Below are positions 6,244-10,361 of a stretch of 10,361 nt of DNA, one piece after another; position 1 is the first letter of the stretch; each line of letters starts with the position of its first letter. The notes beneath the pieces were generated by a model. It searched no databases. It was given only the letters and a program-made list of their open reading frames with translations, and had not been told where the DNA came from. Location of the stretch: the NCBI GenBank assembly GCA_003165115.1, contig PLSJ01000247.1:1-10361 (forward strand), written 5' to 3'. This stretch comes from Syntrophaceae bacterium. GTDB taxonomy: Bacteria > Desulfobacterota > Syntrophorhabdia > Syntrophorhabdales > WCHB1-27. The position numbers and the translations under genes were made by a program.

Positions 6244-9069
6244 TCATGACAGTTTCGCCAGGGCGGCCAGGACCTTTTCCGGCCTGGCGGGAAGGGAGGT
6301 GATCCTTACGCCGACAGCGTCGGAAATGGCGTTGATGACCGCCGGGACGGTCGGGACAAGGGCGATCTCCGAGATGCCCTTGGCCGAAAAGGGGCCGATG
6401 GGTTCCGGCTTTTCCACCAGCACGATCTCGACGTCGGGCCTGACGCGGATGCCGGGGATGCCGCAGCCCCGCATGGTGCGCGTCTCGGGGACCCCCCGGC
6501 GCACGACGAATTCCTCGGAGAGGGCGTAGCCGATGCCCATGATGATGCTCCCCTCGATCTGGCCCTTGACCTTCAGCGGGTTGAGCGCCCTGCCCACGTC
6601 GTGGAAGGCGAAGACTTTCTTCACCTCGACCGCCCCCGTGCGGATGTCCACCTCCACGACGGCGATCTGACAGGCGTAATTGTAGGCAAAGTAGTTCCGG
6701 TAGTCTTCCGGGTCGTAGTCGGTGACTATCTTGCCGTCTTTCATGATCGGGAACGTGGGGTTGGGGTCGCCCTTCAGGGGATATGTTTGCGGGGCGACCC
6801 ACTCATAGCCCGCCTCGATGACGGTCCCCCCGGTCAGACCCGCCAGTTCACCCAGCGACATCAGCGGTCTTCCGTCCTTATCGACCACCTGCGTCCCGGC
6901 GATGTCCAGGCGTTCCGGGGGCAGGCCGGTGTGGCGGGCAGCGGTCTCGAGAAGGAGCTTCCTGAACTTCTTCGCCGCGCCTACCGCGGCGTTGCCCGCA
7001 ATCATGGTTTGGCGCTGCCCGATGGCCATGGCCCCGAGGGGTACCAGGTCCGAATCCGCCGCGACCACCGTGAAGGTGCCTATGGGTATGCCCGTGAGGG
7101 CGGCCGCGATCTGGGCCAGGATGGACGAGGCCCCTTGCCCCATGTCGCACACGGAAGCCCTCAGCTCGACGGCGCCGGAAGGAAGGAGCTTGAGGACCGC
7201 CCCACCGGAATTGGTGAACCCTCTCCCCCCTCCTATATTCTTGTAGGCGCCGGCAATGCCCACCCCGACCCTTTTGTTCCCGTCGGAAGGCGTCCATGAG
7301 CGCGGGAACCGCTCGATCCGCTTTTCTGCTTCCAGGAATGCTTCCTTGATGGCGACGCAGGACCTTACGACCTCGCCGCAGAAGTTCTCTTTGCCCTCTT
7401 CCAGGGCGTTCATGCGCCGCAGCTCCAGCGGCCCTATCCCCAGGCGCTTAGCCATTATGTCGATCTGGCTTTCGACGGCGAAGTGGACCTGGTTCATGCC
7501 GAACCCCCGGAAGGCGCCGCCCAGGACGTTGTTCGTGTGGACCGCCACGCCCTCCACGGAGACGTTCGGCCACACGTAGGGCCCTCCCGCGAAGACCATC
7601 GCCTGTTCGAGCACGTCCGTGCTCCAGCCTTCGTAGGCCCCCGCGTCGCTTACCAGTCTTGCCTCCAGGGCAACGAATCTGCCCTCGGCCGAAACCCCTG
7701 TTTTGTAGTGCATTTTGAAGGGGTGTTTCTTGGTGCTCATCAAGAGAGACTCGCCCCTGTTCAGCGTGATCTTGAAGGGCCTCCCCGTCACGAGTGCCCC
7801 CAACCCGAGCAGGACCTGGATCGTGATGTCGAGCTTCCCCCCAAAGGCGCCTCCGACGGGGAGGCCGTGGACCCTTACCTTTTCCTCCGGCAGGTCCAGG
7901 CACGCGGCTATCTGTCCCCTCATGATAAAGGGGGCCTGCGTGGCGCACCAGATTTCGACACCACCGTCACCGGTCACCCTGGCCGCGCCGGACTCGGGTT
8001 CCAGGTAGCCGTGCTCGACGAAGGGTGTTTCATAGTCCTCCTCGACGACCAGCGCCGCGCGTGCGAACCCCTCTTCGGTGTCCCCCTTTTTGTGGGCGAC
8101 CCGCTTCAGGACATGGCCGGTTTCGTGGACGGGGGCCGGATGAGGCCGGGTGAGCGCCTGCTCGGGAGACGCGATGACGGGAAGCCCGGATGAGTCCACC
8201 CGGATCGCCTTGACCGCCTCACGGGCCTGCTCCTCGGTGTCGGCGATCACGAGGGCGAGTGCGTCGCCGACAAAGCGGACCCTGTCTTCGGCAAGGACCG
8301 GCTGGTCCGCGTGGATGATCCCGAACCTGTTTATTCCGGGGACGTCTTGCGCCGTCAGGACCCGGATGACACCGGGTGCGGCCTCGGCCCGGCTCGTGTC
8401 CACCCGTGTGATGACGGCGTGGGGAACAGGGCTGAGGAGGAGGGCGCCGTAACACATGCCCTCGAAAGAGATGTCGTCGCTGAAAAGAAGCCGTCCCGTG
8501 GCCTTGGGGACGTCGGATGCATCCTCTACCGGCGCGCCGATGATGTCCGGCCCCGCGTTCACCGGTGCGCTTCGGGGAGGGGAGCTTATGCCCGAGATGG
8601 CCCGCGACGCCTCTTCCACGGCCTCGATGATGGCGAAGTAACCGGTGCAGCGGCAATAATTGCCGGCCAGGGCAGATAATATCTCCTCTCTGGACGGTGA
8701 CGGATTGCGCTCCAGGAGCGCTGTTGCGGCCATTATCGCGCCCGGCGTACAGAAGCCGCACTGAATCGCGCCCTTGTCGATGAACGCCCTCTGGAGAGGA
8801 TGAAGCCCGCCTGCCGAAAGGCCCTCGATGGTCCGGACCTTGGCCCCCTCCAGCCTGCCCATCCGGAGGAGGCATGATTTCTTCGCCTCACCGTTCACGA
8901 GCACCGTGCAGGCGCCGCACTCCCCCGCGCCGCAGCCGCACTTGGCGCCGGTCAGCCCGAGGTGGTCCCTGAGGAACCTCAACAGGGTGGTCTTCGCGGG
9001 AACGGACGCGGTCACCGGCCTGTCGTTGACGCTCAGGCGTATCTCCCTTCTTTCCATGCCCCGCTCCAT
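6244..9069 (-). CDS. Mo hydroxylase, fused 2Fe-2S and molybdopterin domains (xanthine dehydrogenase/aldehyde oxidoreductase family)
   Basis: The 941-residue enzyme hydroxylates an aldehyde, N-heterocycle or similar carbon using water and passes electrons to an external carrier. Residues about 7-85 are a plant-type ferredoxin domain (Cys46, 51, 54 and 66; CGCGAGECGAC). Residues about 90-155 are the second [2Fe-2S] domain (CGFC at 104-107, CRC at 139-141). From about 175 comes the molybdopterin part: GGAFGGK (406-412), GAFRGFGMNQ (518-527), CDMGQG (641-646) and the catalytic Glu901 in KGISEIALVP. The FAD domain of true xanthine dehydrogenases is absent. This is the layout of Desulfovibrio aldehyde oxidoreductase (Mop) and of E. 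coli XdhD. No signal peptide, so cytoplasmic. The start at 9069 shares its A with the regulator's stop (TGATG) and has GGGAGGGG 7 bases upstream; a second Met at codon 5 is possible. Substrate not readable. Mo cofactor insertion factors are not in the window. Confidence 0.92.
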   Translation of the reverse strand: MERGMERREIRLSVNDRPVTASVPAKTTLLRFLRDHLGLTGAKCGCGAGECGACTVLVNGEAKKSCLLRMGRLEGAKVRTIEGLSAGGLHPLQRAFIDKGAIQCGFCTPGAIMAATALLERNPSPSREEILSALAGNYCRCTGYFAIIEAVEEASRAISGISSPPRSAPVNAGPDIIGAPVEDASDVPKATGRLLFSDDISFEGMCYGALLLSPVPHAVITRVDTSRAEAAPGVIRVLTAQDVPGINRFGIIHADQPVLAEDRVRFVGDALALVIADTEEQAREAVKAIRVDSSGLPVIASPEQALTRPHPAPVHETGHVLKRVAHKKGDTEEGFARAALVVEEDYETPFVEHGYLEPESGAARVTGDGGVEIWCATQAPFIMRGQIAACLDLPEEKVRVHGLPVGGAFGGKLDITIQVLLGLGALVTGRPFKITLNRGESLLMSTKKHPFKMHYKTGVSAEGRFVALEARLVSDAGAYEGWSTDVLEQAMVFAGGPYVWPNVSVEGVAVHTNNVLGGAFRGFGMNQVHFAVESQIDIMAKRLGIGPLELRRMNALEEGKENFCGEVVRSCVAIKEAFLEAEKRIERFPRSWTPSDGNKRVGVGIAGAYKNIGGGRGFTNSGGAVLKLLPSGAVELRASVCDMGQGASSILAQIAAALTGIPIGTFTVVAADSDLVPLGAMAIGQRQTMIAGNAAVGAAKKFRKLLLETAARHTGLPPERLDIAGTQVVDKDGRPLMSLGELAGLTGGTVIEAGYEWVAPQTYPLKGDPNPTFPIMKDGKIVTDYDPEDYRNYFAYNYACQIAVVEVDIRTGAVEVKKVFAFHDVGRALNPLKVKGQIEGSIIMGIGYALSEEFVVRRGVPETRTMRGCGIPGIRVRPDVEIVLVEKPEPIGPFSAKGISEIALVPTVPAVINAISDAVGVRITSLPARPEKVLAALAKLS

Positions 9070-9800
9070 CAGCCGGCCCCTCCCGGTCCCCCCGGCCGCT
9101 CGAAATCCTTATAAAGCGTCCTCATGGCCGTCACGTGATCGATCATCATGGCCCGCGCCTTTTCCGGGTCCCTTGCCCGGATGGCGTCGAGGATCGCCCT
9201 GTGCTGGGTGACGATCAGCTCGCTTCGCCCCCGATCCAGCGCATACGACGAGATGCTCTGAAAAAGGATGTCCATGAGGGACCGGATCATGACGAGGATG
9301 ACGGGGTTCTTGGACGCCTCGGCGATGCAGACGTGGAACTGGAGGTCGCTGGGGTCGGGCGTCGCCCCCTCGTCGAGCCTTTGCCGGAAGTCCCCGATCA
9401 CGTCTTCGAGACGGTCCGTGTCCTCCCTGGCGCTCCGCACCGCCGCCAGGCCGGCCGCCTCGGCCTCGACGATCAGCCTCGCCTCCGTGACGTGGAGAAG
9501 AGAGGCCCTGCCCAACCTGACCAGATCGTGCAGCGAGTTGCGCACGGGCGTGAAATCGAGGTCCCGGATGAAAAAGCCGCCACCGGCCCCTTTCTTTATG
9601 TGCAGGAACCCCGATTGTTCGAGGTTCAGCATGGCGGAGCGGATGGCGGCCCGGCTCACGTTGAACGTCTGCGCAAGGTCCCGTTCGGTGGGGAGCTTGT
9701 CTCCGTCTTTCAGCGCACCGCTATAGATCGCCTCTTTGATCTGGCCGACGATCGCTTCGAAGGTCCGTTCCTGTTTGAGGCTCGTAAACATGGTCGTCAC
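9069..9800 (-). CDS. GntR-family transcription regulator, FCD (FadR-type) subfamily
   Basis: The product (243 residues from GTG at 9800, or 240 from ATG at 9791) has a winged helix at about 10-80, with the helix-turn-helix LPTERDLAQTFNVSR and the wing IKKGAGGGFFI. An all-helical FCD ligand domain follows at about 97-230. Asp152, His156, His200 and His222 match the metal-binding set of FCD proteins, so a metal ion (often Zn or Ni) probably helps bind a carboxylate ligand. The C-terminus is a short Gly/Pro tail. Neither start has a clear ribosome binding site; the ATG at 9791 is plausible because the upstream inverted repeat reaches 9801. The gene overlaps the hydroxylase start, so the two are translated together. 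Family members usually repress their own catabolic operon until a pathway metabolite binds. Confidence 0.92.
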   Translation of the reverse strand: MTTMFTSLKQERTFEAIVGQIKEAIYSGALKDGDKLPTERDLAQTFNVSRAAIRSAMLNLEQSGFLHIKKGAGGGFFIRDLDFTPVRNSLHDLVRLGRASLLHVTEARLIVEAEAAGLAAVRSAREDTDRLEDVIGDFRQRLDEGATPDPSDLQFHVCIAEASKNPVILVMIRSLMDILFQSISSYALDRGRSELIVTQHRAILDAIRARDPEKARAMMIDHVTAMRTLYKDFERPGGPGGAG

Positions 9801-9825
9801 TGGATTAAGGTTAATGTTTAATCCA
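9801..9825 (-). promoter_or_regulatory. Likely operator: 8-9-8 inverted repeat before the regulator gene
   Basis: TGGATTAA (9801-9808) and TTAATCCA (9818-9825) are exact inverted copies separated by 9 bases. The AT-rich palindrome stands out from its GC-rich surroundings, abuts the GTG start and overlaps the predicted transcript start. FCD regulators bind short palindromes, usually with a spacer of few bases; the 9-base spacer is longer than the FadR-type norm. Binding here would block transcription of the whole operon. Confidence 0.65.
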
Positions 9826-9853
9826 AGTTACCACGGCCCCGAGGTGCAGTCAA
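9825..9853 (-). promoter_or_regulatory. Sigma-70-type promoter of the regulator-hydroxylase operon
   Basis: On the minus strand TTGACT (9848-9853, five of six -35 bases) is followed by 17 bases and TAACTT (9825-9830, three of six -10 bases). The spacing is ideal and the -35 strong, while the -10 is weak. A start near 9818 falls inside the inverted repeat, leaving a leader under 30 bases. Confidence 0.5.
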
Positions 9854-9875
9854 GAGTATTTTCCGTCGAATATGC

Positions 9876-10361
9876 CTATCGGCGGACCTTGCGCCTCCTC
9901 CTGCCTTTCTCCAGGTAAGCCAGGGCAAAAAAGAGCGCCGGAATGAGCGCGGATGCGAGAGGGTACGTGACCCCGTAGACGACGGGTGTCAATGCCCACC
10001 GCGTCATCGTCCTCAAGGCGGGACGGCGTGCGATGAGGCGCGCGAGGGGGGGTGAGTGGCGGTAATAGAAATCGACGAACGACTTTCCTGGCCGGTTCGT
10101 CAGGAGATAGGTGTCCCTGAAAGCCCTCAAGGCCGCCACGTGGGAATCGAGGGGCGACCCGTATGCCGCGGTGGCGATGAAGCAGACCTTCTGTTTCTCC
10201 CTCTCCGTGGTGAAGGTCCAGGTGTAGTTTGCCGCCATGTGGTTGCCGGCGGTGTCCCTCACGCCCGTGGTGATCGTCGCCGTGAAGTTATTGAACGTGT
10301 GCAGGTTGCCTGACGGGGTGAAGGAGGCCGTATTGGTCGCGGGGTCGTAGGAGACCGAGCC
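9876..10361 (-). CDS. Surface protein C-terminus: Ig-like domain plus CFI-box C-terminal region (partial)
   Basis: The gene enters from the right edge; the frame is open to position 10361 and the last 161 residues are visible. Residues 1-53 of the visible part are the end of a bacterial Ig-like (SbsA/Big_5-type) domain: [19 protein letters not shown], then [17 protein letters not shown] and YTWTFTT. Next comes [20 protein letters not shown] (Cys at visible residue 60), followed by [10 protein letters not shown] and [16 protein letters not shown]. This pattern matches what is called the CFI-box C-terminal domain of exported bacterial proteins. After it, a hydrophobic segment (about visible residues 127-151) and an Arg/Lys-rich end ([10 protein letters not shown]) look like a membrane anchor with a cytoplasmic tail. 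The Cys may be modified or cleaved during sorting; that is inference. It ends 76 bases before the regulator gene, on the same strand, with no clear terminator between. Confidence 0.85.
   Translation of the reverse strand, partial: GSVSYDPATNTASFTPSGNLHTFNNFTATITTGVRDTAGNHMAANYTWTFTTEREKQKVCFIATAAYGSPLDSHVAALRAFRDTYLLTNRPGKSFVDFYYRHSPPLARLIARRPALRTMTRWALTPVVYGVTYPLASALIPALFFALAYLEKGRRRRKVRR

Noticed and set aside
6143..6802. Upstream extension of the binding-protein frame into the hydroxylase gene
   Set aside because: The frame simply lacks a stop codon. The extension is Arg/Gly-rich shadow sequence, and the ATG at 6142 has the strong ribosome site and signal peptide.

Overview
This is a GC-rich stretch of chromosomal-type DNA. 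The gene set suggests an anaerobic, deltaproteobacterium-like organism (Desulfobacterota or a relative). It includes a consensus sigma-54 promoter, a Mo hydroxylase of the Desulfovibrio aldehyde-oxidoreductase layout, a branched-chain-amino-acid-type binding protein, an exported protein with a CFI-box C-terminus and a decayed chemoreceptor. The taxonomic guess is inference; no rRNA or marker gene is present.

Left part (1-2400, plus strand): a -24/-12 (sigma-54) promoter at 206-220 precedes a 586-residue secreted protein. That protein has an N-terminal region of unknown fold, then fibronectin type III, BACON-like and InlB-B-repeat-like modules. A small conserved-looking membrane protein follows. 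Middle (2400-4840): on the minus strand lie a broken chemoreceptor (5'-truncated, internally deleted, frameshifted) and a 400-residue CPA-type cation:proton antiporter without a regulatory C-terminal domain. Next, on the plus strand, is the 5' stub of a gene whose reading frame runs straight into a 26-bp perfect inverted repeat and stops there.

Right part (4874-9800, minus strand) is the main functional unit, a likely catabolic operon read right to left. It holds a GntR/FCD repressor-type regulator, a fused 2Fe-2S/molybdopterin hydroxylase of 941 residues (stop and start overlap as TGATG), and a periplasmic substrate-binding protein. The regulator gene is preceded by a -35/-10 pair and an 8-9-8 inverted repeat covering the predicted transcription start, so autoregulation is likely. 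An 18-bp perfect palindrome sits between the hydroxylase and the binding protein. The simplest reading is import and first hydroxylation of one small molecule (an aldehyde, N-heterocycle or aromatic) under control of that molecule or a product. The substrate cannot be read from the sequence, and no permease or ATPase genes are in the window.

Right edge: the 3' end of a minus-strand gene for a surface protein with an Ig-like domain and a CFI-box C-terminal region runs off the window. I found no tRNA, rRNA, CRISPR array, transposase or phage gene. No clearly new system is evident; the most original items are the Mo-hydroxylase/binding-protein/FCD cassette with its palindromes and the hairpin repeat that ends a gene stub.
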